From Bacillales bacterium (GTDB lineage: Bacteria; Bacillota; Bacilli; Bacillales; DASSOY01), in NCBI GenBank assembly GCA_035700025.1, contig DASSOY010000090.1, positions 1 to 62,197 of the forward strand: a stretch of 62,197 nt of DNA, given 5' to 3'. The notes beneath the pieces were generated by a model. It was not told where the DNA came from. It ran no database searches and saw only the letters and a program-made list of their open reading frames with translations. Each line of letters begins with the position of its first letter. The stretch's first letter is position 1. The position numbers were made by a program, and so were the translations under genes. Below, piece by piece: positions 17,725 through 26,610 of the stretch.

Positions 17725-18645
17725 TTACAGCGATTGTTCGGACAACCAGTCGAGAACCGGTTGGAATGGCTGTTCGCGCTTTGCACGTTGAAACGAAGCA
17801 AAGGGACATCCGTGCAGCCGCAGCCGTTCCGGAATTTGATCGATCGAAAACGACTCTGGACGCAAACTGCGCGTGACTTCCTGCCATTCCAGCGGCGTAG
17901 CGACGAGCGCTTCGCGATTTCCGCGAACCGAATAAGGGGCGACGATCGTTTTTCCCTCGGCATGCTGCAAATAATCGACGTACAGCTTGTTGCCGCGGTT
18001 TTTTTTCAAACGCTCGGTCGTGAACCAGCTAGGTTCCTTTTCCGTTAAGTAGTCGGCTGCAAAGCGGGTGAATCGGCGCGTGTCCTCATAACTGAAGGTG
18101 TCGTCAGGAAGCGGTACATACACTTGCAGTCCTTTGTTTCCCGAGGTTTTCACGAACGAGGACAAGTTTAACCGGTCGAGAATGTCTTTCAACAACAATG
18201 CCGCTTCGACGGCAAGGTGAAAGGCGTCTCTCGACGGAGGATCGAGATCGAAAACGATTTCAGCCGGATTTGGCGAATGAATTGTTTGAAAGGGAACGTG
18301 TAGTTCAAACGCGAGTTGATTGCCGAGCCAGAGCAAAGAGGCGAGGTTAGAACAAACGATATAGCGGACACCTTTGGATTCATGCGTGCGAATAAAATCC
18401 GGTGCATACTCGGGACAGTTTTTTTGATAAAAGCTTTCTCCTTTCACACCGTGCGGGTAACGAATCACTGTCAATTCGCGTTCTTGCAGAAAAGGCAGCA
18501 AATGCGGCGAAAGTTCAAGCAAATACTGCAAATAATCGACTTTATGCACGTTTTTCTCCGGCCATAAAAGCTTGTCCGGATGCGTAATTTTTAAGGAACG
18601 GCCTTCGACGACAAGTTCCTGCTTACCGAATGTTCGTTGGCTCAC
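17725..18645 (-). CDS. LigD-type polymerase domain protein (end joining)
   Basis: Stand-alone polymerase/primase domain of LigD (archaeo-eukaryotic primase fold), which fills gaps at Ku-bound DNA ends. 306 residues: THPDKLLWPEKN, the catalytic acidic pair in VFDLDPPS, KTSGNKGLQVYVPL and VDYLQHAEGKT. No ligase domain is fused, unlike the two-domain LigD of B. subtilis. The frame is open to 18708, but GGAGGAG just upstream picks GTG 18645. It lies 59 bases downstream of the Ku gene, so they form an operon. The ligase must be encoded elsewhere. Confidence 0.9.
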   Translation of the reverse strand: MSQRTFGKQELVVEGRSLKITHPDKLLWPEKNVHKVDYLQYLLELSPHLLPFLQERELTVIRYPHGVKGESFYQKNCPEYAPDFIRTHESKGVRYIVCSNLASLLWLGNQLAFELHVPFQTIHSPNPAEIVFDLDPPSRDAFHLAVEAALLLKDILDRLNLSSFVKTSGNKGLQVYVPLPDDTFSYEDTRRFTRFAADYLTEKEPSWFTTERLKKNRGNKLYVDYLQHAEGKTIVAPYSVRGNREALVATPLEWQEVTRSLRPESFSIDQIPERLRLHGCPFASFQRAKREQPFQPVLDWLSEQSL

Positions 18646-18704
18646 GTCAACTCCTCCGATGTTTTCAAATGTCGAATTATGGGAAAAACGAACTAGTCTC
18701 TGCT

Positions 18705-19538
18705 TCAACCGGACGCTTTCTTTTTCGTCTTTTTCTTTGCCTCGGTTTTACCTGTTGCTTGTTTCTTCGGTTTCGACTCGTCAAGGCTTGCTTGCAAAGC
18801 TTCCATCAAGTCGACAACATTTTCCCGCCGTGTTGCAGGTGCTGCCGTCTTCACGTCGTTGCCGGCGATTTTTTGTTCAATGACTTCCGACAACGAGCGG
18901 CGGAATTCGTCTTCGTATTTTTCCGGTTGAAAATCGGTCGTCAGTTGGTCGATTAATTGGATCGCGGTATCGAGCTCTTTGTTGTTCAGTTCGGCGGATT
19001 CTTGGATGCCCGGCACATGCTCGATGTTTCGCACTTCATCCGGGTAAAAGATCGTCTCAAGCAGCAGCCCGTTTTCATAGACCCTGACGATGGCGAGATG
19101 TTGCTTCGAATGCATCGTCACCTTGGCAATGCCGATTTTACCGGATTGTTTCATCGCTTGTTTCAACAGATTGTAGGCCTTCGCGCCGTTTTCGCTCGGA
19201 CCGATAAAGTACGAACGGTTAAAGTAGATCGGGTCGATTTCTTCCAGTTTGACGAAGTCGAGAATTTCCACTGATTTGTTTCGGGTTTGGCGAAGTTCGT
19301 CGATTTCGTTTTTTTCCAGCGGAACAAATCGATTCGGTTCGTATTCGTAACCGCGTACAATTTCTTCATTTTCAACTTCTCGTTTGCATTGCGGACAAAC
19401 CCGTTCATATTTAATCGGCGTATGACATTCTTTATGCAAATAGCGAAGTTTAATATCTTTGTCTTCGGTTGCGGCAAACAATTTAATTGGGATGTGCACG
19501 AGTCCGAATCCGATCGAGCCTTTCCACATCGTGTGCAT
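18705..19538 (-). CDS. ku: Non-homologous end-joining protein Ku
   Basis: Ring-forming homodimer that binds broken DNA ends and recruits LigD (277 residues). Visible: MWKGSIGFGLVHIPIKL start, the CHTPIKYERVCPQCKREV cysteine cluster, the central dimer barrel, and a lysine-rich C-terminal tail (KPKKQATGKTEAKKKTKKK) as in other bacterial Ku proteins. ATG 19538 follows AAAGGATTG; an upstream extension to 19604 has no ribosome site. In sporeformers this system repairs breaks during germination. Confidence 0.95.
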   Translation of the reverse strand: MHTMWKGSIGFGLVHIPIKLFAATEDKDIKLRYLHKECHTPIKYERVCPQCKREVENEEIVRGYEYEPNRFVPLEKNEIDELRQTRNKSVEILDFVKLEEIDPIYFNRSYFIGPSENGAKAYNLLKQAMKQSGKIGIAKVTMHSKQHLAIVRVYENGLLLETIFYPDEVRNIEHVPGIQESAELNNKELDTAIQLIDQLTTDFQPEKYEDEFRRSLSEVIEQKIAGNDVKTAAPATRRENVVDLMEALQASLDESKPKKQATGKTEAKKKTKKKASG

Positions 19539-19638
19539 AAGGACAATCCTTTCGTAACGTTTTCTTTTTAATATGTCCCAACGACCGAAACCGATACATT
19601 TCATGCCGAAATTTTACGCGAAACTATAAGGAGGACTT

Positions 19639-20760
19639 ATGAAGCCGGAAGAACTTGACCGATTCATTGCTTATTTGGAGACACATTTCGAGGAAATTAT
19701 TCAACAATGGTTATCTGAAATCGAGATGAACGAGGAAGATCCTTTTTTTCTTCAAGTGGTCGGCAGCGGGAAGAAAACGATGCGCATGATCGTTGCCTAT
19801 TTGCGCCGTCCGAATCATCAATATTTTGAACGCGTGACACGGAAAATCGTCCGGGAACGGATCGAAGCGAACAGCGATCTGCACGAAATCGTCAGCTCGA
19901 TCAATTTCGGTCGGAAAATCGTATCTGAACGTATTTGCGAGGCGCCTTTACCGGATAAGGCAAAGACGGAAGTGCTGCTTGATATTTCGTGTTTCTTCGA
20001 TATTTTTTTATACCATTCCGTAATCGCTTTCAAAGAACAGAAAGAGAAAATCATTCATGAAAAAAACCGATTCATTCAGCAAATGCACGCCGACCGGTTG
20101 ACGATTCTCGGACAAATCGCCGCCAGCTTCGCGCACGAGTTCAGGAATCCGCTCACGGCGATCAAAGGGTTCATGACCTTATTGAAGAAACGGCATCAGG
20201 AAGACGAGAAATCGATGCGGTTTTTGAAAGTGATGGAAAGAGAAATGGAATGTTTGCAGGACAAGGTTACGGGGTTCCTTTATTTGTCGAAACGGGAAGG
20301 GTTGGACGACCGTAAAGAATCGGTCGATTTGAAACAATTGCTCGACGACGCTCTCGAGCTGTTGTCTCCGCGATTATTGGATGCGGGAATCTCAGTGGAA
20401 AGAGCGATGCCCGAAGAGGAAGTTTCGATTCAAGGGACGGCTGAACAAATTAAGCAAGTGTTTTTGAACATCTTGAACAACGCAGTCGAGGAATTGTGCG
20501 AAACCGAGGGGCGGAAACAGATAGAAATTAATTTGTTTGCCAACGATCTGAGGGCAACGGTTTGTTTCGCGAACAACGGAAATAAAATCGAGCCGCATTT
20601 GCTTGACGATATATTCGAGCCTTTCATCAGCACGAAAGAACTCGGAACCGGGCTCGGTTTAGCTGTATGCAAGCAAATTATCGAAAAACACGGAGGGAGA
20701 ATTTTCGTTCAATCCAACGCCGACCGCACGAGCTTTTGCGTCCAGTTTCCAAGGCGGTAA
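19639..20760 (+). CDS. Soluble sporulation-type sensor histidine kinase
   Basis: 373 residues. Residues 1-145 form a helical sensor region without membrane segments, resembling the HisK_N domain of Bacillus sporulation kinases. The kinase core has the H box FAHEFRNPLTAIKGF (phospho-acceptor His near residue 168), the N box NILNNAVEE, a G1-like FANNGN and GTGLGLAVCKQII. AAGGAGG seven bases before ATG. No response regulator gene is adjacent, as expected for an orphan kinase feeding the Spo0 phosphorelay; that role is inferred. Confidence 0.85.
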   Translation: MKPEELDRFIAYLETHFEEIIQQWLSEIEMNEEDPFFLQVVGSGKKTMRMIVAYLRRPNHQYFERVTRKIVRERIEANSDLHEIVSSINFGRKIVSERICEAPLPDKAKTEVLLDISCFFDIFLYHSVIAFKEQKEKIIHEKNRFIQQMHADRLTILGQIAASFAHEFRNPLTAIKGFMTLLKKRHQEDEKSMRFLKVMEREMECLQDKVTGFLYLSKREGLDDRKESVDLKQLLDDALELLSPRLLDAGISVERAMPEEEVSIQGTAEQIKQVFLNILNNAVEELCETEGRKQIEINLFANDLRATVCFANNGNKIEPHLLDDIFEPFISTKELGTGLGLAVCKQIIEKHGGRIFVQSNADRTSFCVQFPRR

Positions 20761-20776
20761 CTTGTGTTACCGCCTT
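20751..20776. terminator. Shared terminator of kinase and degV
   Basis: Eleven-base perfect stem AAGGCGGTAAC / GTTACCGCCTT with a four-base loop. It overlaps the kinase stop codon and lies between converging genes. Confidence 0.8.
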
Positions 20777-20782
20777 ACTTGC

Positions 20783-21634
20783 TTACTGTTCGTCGGCGAG
20801 AAATATAACCGCGAACGCTCCCGGCCCCGTATGGGAACCGAGAACAGCGCCGATCGGAAATTCCATCACCCGGGAAGCTCCTGTTTCTTCTTCGATTTGT
20901 TTCTTCAGCGTCGATGCCGCCTCCGGGTTTTCCGCATGACAGATGGCGATCGTGTCCCCTTCCGCGCCTTGTTCTTTCAGCAGGTCGACCATCCTGCGGT
21001 AGATTTTTTTGCTGCCGCGAATTTTTTCCTTCGGCACGAGCTTTCCGTCTTCGAGACCGATGAGCGGCTTAATGTGCAGCAGTCCGCCGAAAAACGCCGC
21101 CGCTTTCCCGATTCTGCCTCCGCGTTGCAAGTAAACAAGATCATCAACCGTGAACAAATAGGCAGTATGGGCAATGCGAAAAGCGATGCGATCAAGGATT
21201 TCCTGCTTTGCTTTCCCTAGCTTGGCCATTTCCGCCGCTTCGATGGCCATTAACGCTTGCCCTGCCGACGCTCCTTTCGAGTCGATCGCTTCCATGTCGA
21301 AATCCGGAAATTCCTCGGTCAGTTCATTTTTTACGGCAACCGCTGTTTGGAACGTACCAGACAATGCCGAAGAAAAGCCGATGTACAGCACGGAATCGTT
21401 TTGTTTCGCATACTTTTCAAATACCGTTTTCAAACGATCGTAAGGAACTTGCGCCGTCTTCGGCAATTTGCCGTCCTGCATCATTTTGTACAATTGTTCC
21501 GCCTTCAACGTTTCTCTATCGTAATATTCTTGGCCGTCGACGATCACCACAAACGGGATCACTTCGATTTCATGTTTTTCCGCCAATGAAGCCGGAAGGT
21601 CCGATGCGCTGTCGGTCACAATGCGCAAACTCAT
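20783..21634 (-). CDS. DegV-family fatty-acid-binding protein
   Basis: Two-domain lipid-binding protein of the DegV/FakB type that presents a fatty acid to the kinase FakA. Start MSLRIVTDSASDLP, the lipid-binding YIGFSSALSGTFQ, DSKGASAGQALM and the C-terminal GPGAFAVIF are visible. About 283 residues. ATG 21634 gives the family start and the better spacing from AGGCGG; GTG 21643 and ATG 21637 are alternatives. It sits beside a divergent yitT-like gene, matching yitS-yitT in B. subtilis. Confidence 0.92.
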   Translation of the reverse strand: MSLRIVTDSASDLPASLAEKHEIEVIPFVVIVDGQEYYDRETLKAEQLYKMMQDGKLPKTAQVPYDRLKTVFEKYAKQNDSVLYIGFSSALSGTFQTAVAVKNELTEEFPDFDMEAIDSKGASAGQALMAIEAAEMAKLGKAKQEILDRIAFRIAHTAYLFTVDDLVYLQRGGRIGKAAAFFGGLLHIKPLIGLEDGKLVPKEKIRGSKKIYRRMVDLLKEQGAEGDTIAICHAENPEAASTLKKQIEEETGASRVMEFPIGAVLGSHTGPGAFAVIFLADEQ

Positions 21635-21781
21635 CATGTTCACCGCCTAAACAGGAATGTTGACTCAATTTTAGGGGTATTGCACATAAAAAGCAACGAT
21701 TACTCGACATTCGTTGACTTTTTCGACGCCAAGGTGTTATAAACGTTCAAGATGCAAGTTTACGAGAAAGCAGGTGACGGA

Positions 21782-22633
21782 ATGTACGGTGTCTACAATG
21801 AATCAAAAATTACGGCGATCGTCATCCTCGGCTCAATTTTTAACGCGGCTTCATTAAATATATTTTTAATTCCGGCGCATGTGTACGCCAGCGGGTTCAC
21901 GGGGGCGGCACAGCTTTTATCGACTTTGTTAGAAAACACTCCTGTTCCGCTTTCGACCGGTCTGCTTTTATTGCTGCTCAACCTCCCTGTGACTTATTTA
22001 GGGTGGAAACGCGTCGGCAAACGTTTTACGTTCTACAGTTTTTTCAGCGTCGTGATGACGACGATTTGTCTCACGATCATCCCGGTGAACCCTTTATCGG
22101 ACAATATTTTGCTGAATGCCGTTTTCGGAGGGGTCATTGGAGCTATCGGCGTCGGTCTCACGTTAAAATGGGGTGCATCCACTGGGGGCATGGATATCAT
22201 CGCGCTTGTTCTCTCCCGGATGAAGGACCGCCCTGTCGGCTTGTATTTCTTTGCCTTGAACGGCTTGATCACGTTGTCTGCCGGCTTGTTATTCGGCGGG
22301 GAAGAGGCTTTGTTCACGCTTGTCAGCTTATATGCGTCGTCCCGTGTTATCGATGCGATCCATACCCGTCATCAAAAGTTAACCGCGATGATCATTACCG
22401 GCAAAGGCGAGGAGATTCAAAAGGCGATTCATGACAAGATGGTGCGCGGAATTACGCGGGTGCCGGCGAAAGGCGCCTTTCACGGTGAAGATAAAGAGAT
22501 CTTGATTATTGTGATCACTCGATACGAATTGTTTCAACTCGAGCAAACGATCAAAGCCGTGGATCCGACCGCCTTTACGAACATTGTCCAAACGGCAGGC
22601 ATATTCGGGTTTTTCCGTACTGACACGGTATAA
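21782..22633 (+). CDS. yitT: YitT-family membrane protein (DUF2179)
   Basis: 283 residues with five to six membrane helices in the first 200 residues (motif GASTGGMDIIAL) and the C-terminal soluble DUF2179 domain (GITRVPAKGAFHGEDKEIL). Function unknown in the family. ATG 21782 follows AGGTGACGG; a longer frame from 21752 is less likely. Divergent from the degV-like gene. Confidence 0.9.
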   Translation: MYGVYNESKITAIVILGSIFNAASLNIFLIPAHVYASGFTGAAQLLSTLLENTPVPLSTGLLLLLLNLPVTYLGWKRVGKRFTFYSFFSVVMTTICLTIIPVNPLSDNILLNAVFGGVIGAIGVGLTLKWGASTGGMDIIALVLSRMKDRPVGLYFFALNGLITLSAGLLFGGEEALFTLVSLYASSRVIDAIHTRHQKLTAMIITGKGEEIQKAIHDKMVRGITRVPAKGAFHGEDKEILIIVITRYELFQLEQTIKAVDPTAFTNIVQTAGIFGFFRTDTV

Positions 22634-22681
22634 GTGCGGCTGAAAATAGAGGGGAGATCGTATGTAAAATATTCATAAAAA

Positions 22682-22716
22682 AAGTTCCGATCTTCGATGT
22701 TCGAGGATCGGAACTT
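22682..22716 (-). terminator. Terminator of the Nfu-like gene (minus strand)
   Basis: Sixteen-base stem AAGTTCCGATCTTCGA with one wobble pair and a TGT loop. Read on the minus strand it is followed by a T run (A tract at 22676-22683), so it ends the minus-strand Nfu transcript and may also end yitT. Confidence 0.85.
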
Positions 22717-22740
22717 CGTCACCGGCGTAATGAAACCGTC

Positions 22741-23004
22741 TTATCCTTTTATATATGATGCAAACGCTTCTTCGATCTTCGGCATCAAAGCGTTCCAGTC
22801 CGCATCCATCGTTTTGTTCACCGTTAAAAAGTCTTGGAATCCGAACAAATTGTCGACACCTTCGATTGCAAGCAACTGTTTCAACAATTCATGATCGGGG
22901 TCGTCGCCTTTTTTGGCCATGACCCGCCCCTCGAACAGGGGGCCGTCGAGAGCCGTAAATTTCATCGCATTCGGGTTGGGGGTCGGTTCTGCTTTCATGT
23001 TCAT
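22741..23004 (-). CDS. Nfu/NifU N-terminal domain protein
   Basis: 87 residues consisting only of the Nfu N-terminal domain: the signature start AEPTPNPNAMKFT and GFQDFLTVNK. The iron-sulfur-binding CxxC domain found in full Nfu scaffolds is absent, so it is an accessory or regulator-like member. ATG 23004 follows GATGGTGG at short spacing; ATG 22997 is the alternative. The acetyltransferase gene ends 37 bases upstream on the same strand. Confidence 0.85.
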   Translation of the reverse strand: MNMKAEPTPNPNAMKFTALDGPLFEGRVMAKKGDDPDHELLKQLLAIEGVDNLFGFQDFLTVNKTMDADWNALMPKIEEAFASYIKG

Positions 23005-23041
23005 TTTTCCACCATCTCCATTTCGTTTCATTATTTCGGAT

Positions 23042-23494
23042 TTAAAAGCGAAATCCGTATCTTTTCGACACGACATCGTAAAATCCGAGAGAATTGTACA
23101 AATGTTTTGTGACGGAATTGCTCACACCCGTTTCCAATTCAATCGTTTTGATCTGTTCGTTTTCCGCCCAGTAAATAATGTGCAGCAGCAGCTTGCGTCC
23201 AATCCCTTGATTTCGGTAGTCATTGTGTACATACAACTCGTTCAACCATATGTATTTACCGCCGTCGCGAAGGCTGATGCCGATGTTGATAAGAGCGAGA
23301 CCAAGCATTTCGCCGTCGTCTTCGGCAACAACAATCCGCGTATGGTTGACGTCCTCCAACGCCTGATCAATCCCGCTGCGGACGACTTCGTGAGCATCTT
23401 TTTCTCCATGCATAGAAATTTGCTGCAAAAATAAGTTTGCGACTTTCTCCCGCACCTCTCGGTCGGCTTCTTGAGTCAATTCGTAAATCTTCAC
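23042..23494 (-). CDS. GNAT-family N-acetyltransferase
   Basis: 150-residue GNAT fold: acetyl-CoA-binding motif A at VHNDYRNQGIGRKLL, beta-4 strand LNELYV and the end NSLGFYDVVSKRYGF. The acceptor substrate is unknown. GTG 23494 is chosen because ATGGAGGATG stands just before it; the upstream ATG has no site of its own. Confidence 0.85.
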   Translation of the reverse strand: MKIYELTQEADREVREKVANLFLQQISMHGEKDAHEVVRSGIDQALEDVNHTRIVVAEDDGEMLGLALINIGISLRDGGKYIWLNELYVHNDYRNQGIGRKLLLHIIYWAENEQIKTIELETGVSNSVTKHLYNSLGFYDVVSKRYGFRF

Positions 23495-23590
23495 TGCCGC
23501 ATCCTCCATTGTGGTGATATCCTCTTATTGACTATAATGATAGCAGGAACGGACAGGATTTTGAAGAATGAAACAAACGGAGGGATCGGA

Positions 23591-24250
23591 ATGGAAGATG
23601 TGTTGTTCTCTTGGAGCGGCGGAAAAGACAGTGCGCTTGCCCTCTGCGAAACGATACGTTCCGGCCGTTGGAACGTGAGAGGATTGTTGACGACAGCTGC
23701 CGAAAACGGACGCGTGCCAATGCACGAATGCCGAACGGAAGTTATTGAACGGCAAGCGAAGGCGGTCGGTGTTCCGCTCATTTCAGTCGTTTTGCCGGAA
23801 GCGGCCGCTAACGAAACGTATGAAAAACGAATCGAAGAAACATTGATCGTTCATAAAAATTCAGGCGTGAACACGGTCGTGCACGGCGACATCTTTCTTG
23901 AGGACGTGAAGGCGTTTCGCGAACAGCAATTGCAGAAAATCGGCTTTAGCGCGAAATTTCCGTTATGGGGGCGCGACAGCCGGCAGTTGGCGGAACAATT
24001 CGTTTCGGAACGATTTCGTGCAAAAATCGTTTGCGTAGACACCGATGTGCTTGACGCGTCATGGCTCGGGAGTGAATACGACCAGGGATTTCTCGATAGG
24101 TTACCGGATCACGTCGATCCATGCGGTGAAAACGGCGAATTTCATACGATTGTTTACGACGGACCGATTTTTCGGCATCCGGTCCGTTTCCAACTTTCGA
24201 ATACGTTCACGAGTCATTCCGGCCGTTTTCACCATTTGGTTGTGGAGTAA
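23591..24250 (+). CDS. Diphthine-ammonia ligase-like ATP-pyrophosphatase (DUF71)
   Basis: 219-residue adenine-nucleotide alpha-hydrolase-fold protein. PP-loop LFSWSGGKDSALAL at the start, HGDIFLEDVKAFRE and the C-terminal CGENGEFHTIVYDGP motif typical of DUF71/DPH6 relatives. Eukaryotic homologues amidate diphthine, which bacteria lack, so the real substrate is unknown; B12-related amidation has been suggested for bacterial members. GGAGGG precedes ATG 23591. Confidence 0.85.
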   Translation: MEDVLFSWSGGKDSALALCETIRSGRWNVRGLLTTAAENGRVPMHECRTEVIERQAKAVGVPLISVVLPEAAANETYEKRIEETLIVHKNSGVNTVVHGDIFLEDVKAFREQQLQKIGFSAKFPLWGRDSRQLAEQFVSERFRAKIVCVDTDVLDASWLGSEYDQGFLDRLPDHVDPCGENGEFHTIVYDGPIFRHPVRFQLSNTFTSHSGRFHHLVVE

Positions 24251-24263
24251 CAGGAGAAATAAT

Positions 24264-24290
24264 GAAGCCGCCACATGTGTGGCGGCTTTC
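24264..24290. terminator. Bidirectional terminator between DUF71 and cotF-like genes
   Basis: Eleven-base perfect stem AAGCCGCCACA / TGTGGCGGCTT with a two-base spacer, between converging genes. Confidence 0.8.
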
Positions 24291-24295
24291 ATCGT

Positions 24296-24871
24296 TTAGA
24301 ACGTTGCGGCCGGCGTTGGAACATCGACGATCGGGAACATCGTACCGACTTGCTGAACCTCTTGTACGGGTGCCGGCGCGAACGGGTAGTATCCCTTTAC
24401 GACCATATACTGCCAAATGTCGTAAGCGTGCCGGTTGCTGTTCAAGAAGGCGTTTTCGAGAAACGTGCGCAAGTAAGGATTGGCACATTCCGTCACCGCG
24501 ATTGCGTAATCTTTTGCGGCGGACTTTTGGTTCAACAAATAGGCGGTGGCAATTTCCCTGTCGTTCAGTTGGCTCGCGTTCATGCGGACGTCAACAGGTA
24601 CGAACTGTTGGGACGGGGGCTGGGCAAAATTTTGCAGTTTCGGATGCAGCTGCGTCGGAACGAACTTCGTAATGTCCGGTGTTTGCGGACTTTGCAGAAA
24701 TTCGACTTTTAAATTGTAGTCTTCGACGTGTTTCGGATAATGTTGCACGAGCAATTGCCTTAGTTCCGGATCCTGCGCTTGTTGAATGAAGCGGCTCATC
24801 AATGTCACCGTGTTGTAACAGCTCATCGCCAATTCCGTTAAATCGCGAAATTCGTGGGATGCCAATTGCAT
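24296..24871 (-). CDS. CotF-like spore coat protein
   Basis: 191 residues with the coat-F/ferritin-like helical pattern: ELAMSCYNTVTLMSRFIQQ, then NDREIATAYLLNQKSAAKDYA, and WQYMVVKGYYPFAP near the C terminus. Related proteins sit in the spore coat. AAAGGAGG gives ATG 24871. A small basic gene lies just upstream on the same strand. This supports a sporeforming host; expression by a sporulation sigma factor is expected but no box was assigned. Confidence 0.85.
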   Translation of the reverse strand: MQLASHEFRDLTELAMSCYNTVTLMSRFIQQAQDPELRQLLVQHYPKHVEDYNLKVEFLQSPQTPDITKFVPTQLHPKLQNFAQPPSQQFVPVDVRMNASQLNDREIATAYLLNQKSAAKDYAIAVTECANPYLRTFLENAFLNSNRHAYDIWQYMVVKGYYPFAPAPVQEVQQVGTMFPIVDVPTPAATF

Positions 24872-24909
24872 GGGAATTCCTCCTTTGAATGGTCGATCGA
24901 GCGGCGGGC

Positions 24910-25041
24910 TTAAAACCCTCCGCCTTTGTTTTGGTCCTTTTGCTGCTTCCATTTGCGCTGTTTGTTCGCTTGTTTGTTCAACGCCTGTCGTTCCTTCATT
25001 TCGCCGTCCCTGTCCTGAGCCGGTTTTCTCGCCTTGTCCAA
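24910..25041 (-). CDS. Small basic hydrophilic protein
   Basis: 43 residues, nearly half Lys, Arg, Gln or Asn, no hydrophobic stretch, ending GGGF. TTG 25041 follows GGGGGGTGA, an adequate site. The stop lies 38 bases before the CotF-like gene start, so the two are likely co-transcribed, which hints at a spore role. I do not recognise the family. Not seen: any SASP motif. Confidence 0.5.
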   Translation of the reverse strand: MDKARKPAQDRDGEMKERQALNKQANKQRKWKQQKDQNKGGGF

Positions 25042-25161
25042 AAATTTCACCCCCCGTGCGTAGTTTTTCTCGAATGGTGAATTTTTATTTCAACCTTTGT
25101 GGACGTATCCGCGTGCAAAAGGTATGATGAACTCAAAAAGACTTGGAAATGGGGTTTACGA

Positions 25162-25614
25162 ATGAACGATTTGACACAAGCGGCGGCGGAATTGCTGAAG
25201 GAAACGTTTCAAGGGGCGACAGAACAAGGAAGCTGGTACGTCACGACGGAGAAGAATGCCGGAATATTTGGCACGCTGGAACAGTTGTCAGCCGAACAAG
25301 CATCGATTTCACACGGCGGAGCTACGATTGCCGCGCACGCCGATCACATTCGTTATTATTTAGAGGTCGCGCGGACGTATATTCGCGGCAAGGAACATGA
25401 AAGAGACTGGGGAAAGAGTTGGAAAATCGATCACGTCGACGAATCCGAATGGTCAAAAATTCAACAGGCGTTGCGCGAGGAATATGAGGCGATGCAAGCG
25501 GATTTGCAAGCAGGATTTTGGCAAGACGAATACAAGACGAACGTGCTCGCCGCTCTCGCCCATTCTGCCTACCACCTCGGCGCGCTGCGGCAAATGATAA
25601 AACCGGTTTCTTAA
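25162..25614 (+). CDS. DinB-like protein
   Basis: 150-residue four-helix-bundle protein of the DinB/YfiT type. Histidines of the usual metal triad are visible in AAHADHIRYYL near residue 55 and in AHSAYHLGALRQM at the end. Many members act as bacillithiol-dependent transferases; that is not shown here. ATG 25162 has only a GGGG-type site. Its stop overlaps the stop of the converging yitU gene by four bases. Confidence 0.82.
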   Translation: MNDLTQAAAELLKETFQGATEQGSWYVTTEKNAGIFGTLEQLSAEQASISHGGATIAAHADHIRYYLEVARTYIRGKEHERDWGKSWKIDHVDESEWSKIQQALREEYEAMQADLQAGFWQDEYKTNVLAALAHSAYHLGALRQMIKPVS

Positions 25615-25625
25615 AGAAACCGGTT
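25601..25625. terminator. Terminator stem spanning two overlapping stop codons
   Basis: Ten-base perfect stem AACCGGTTTC / GAAACCGGTT with loop TTAAA, which holds both stop codons (25612-25614 plus, 25611-25613 minus). Confidence 0.75.
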
Positions 25626-26414
25626 GATATAATGAGCAATGCCATCCTCTTCGTTTGATCCCGTCACGTAATCAGCGGCGGCTTTCAACGGTTCAATCGC
25701 GTTTTCCATCGCGACGCCGCGGCCGGCCCACGCGATCATCTCCATGTCGTTGTCCTCGTCGCCGAATGCCACGACCCGCTCTCGCGGAATGCCGAGAGCG
25801 GCGGCGACTCGTTGCAAGCCGACGGCCTTGTTCACGCCCCCGCGCACGATCTCGACAAGATGGTAGGGCGCGCCCCATGAGCGCTGCTCAATCACTTCTG
25901 CATGCGCTTCGCTCAACAGCTCGCGAAGGTCGGTTGCACTTTTTTCTTCGGGGTAGACGACGATCGACGTCGGGTCGTCCTTCACTAACGTTCCGAGATT
26001 TCCGGTGTGAAACGTCGGATCTCCCTCCCCAAACGCTTCAATGAAAAAGGCGTCATGCGTTTTTAAGTAAACATCGTCGATTACCTCGACGATAATATTT
26101 TTTACACGGAACGCTTCGCATGTTTCGATGACTGTTTTGGCGATGTCCAACGGAATCGGTTGGTGGATGACTCCCCAGTCGCGGTCGAGCGGGTGATGGA
26201 CGAACGCTCCGTTGAAATTAACGATCGGCGTATCGAGGTCGAGCATTTGATAATACGCTTCGCTCGCACGGAATGGCCGTCCAGTCGCAATCACGACTTT
26301 ATGCCCCGCTTTTTTTGCAGTAAGCAATGCGTTTTTCGTTTTCGTTGAAATGGTTTTTTCCCCGGTGAGCAAAGTCCCGTCCAAATCGACGGCAAACAAA
26401 TACGGCTGGTCCAT
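25611..26414 (-). CDS. yitU: Cof-type HAD phosphatase (YitU-like)
   Basis: 267-residue haloacid-dehalogenase-family phosphatase with a C2 cap. Nucleophile motif DLDGTLLTGEK, motif II ATGRPF, and motif III/IV VAFGDEDNDMEMI are intact. B. subtilis YitU dephosphorylates flavin-pathway intermediates among others; the substrate here is an inference. GGAAGGAG five bases before ATG 26414 fixes the start, although the frame runs open much further upstream. Confidence 0.9.
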   Translation of the reverse strand: MDQPYLFAVDLDGTLLTGEKTISTKTKNALLTAKKAGHKVVIATGRPFRASEAYYQMLDLDTPIVNFNGAFVHHPLDRDWGVIHQPIPLDIAKTVIETCEAFRVKNIIVEVIDDVYLKTHDAFFIEAFGEGDPTFHTGNLGTLVKDDPTSIVVYPEEKSATDLRELLSEAHAEVIEQRSWGAPYHLVEIVRGGVNKAVGLQRVAAALGIPRERVVAFGDEDNDMEMIAWAGRGVAMENAIEPLKAAADYVTGSNEEDGIAHYINRFL

Positions 26415-26541
26415 AGAAACTCCTTCCATCGCTAGTTCGTTTTCATCATTATAAAGCAACTTTCCCGGTGACGAAAGCGAATTTGCGCACGACAGCTGAT
26501 TTTGAGGCATGTGTAAACGCGTCGGTTCCCGTCGAAATGGT

Positions 26542-26569
26542 TTCAACATCATGCCAAAAAGGTTATACT
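26542..26569 (+). promoter_or_regulatory. Possible sigma-A promoter of yitW
   Basis: TTCAAC, 16-base spacer, TATACT, ending 41 bases before the yitW start. Confidence 0.5.
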
Positions 26570-26610
26570 GAAAGTACAACAAGACGTTATCGAAAAGAGA
26601 GGTGGAAACA

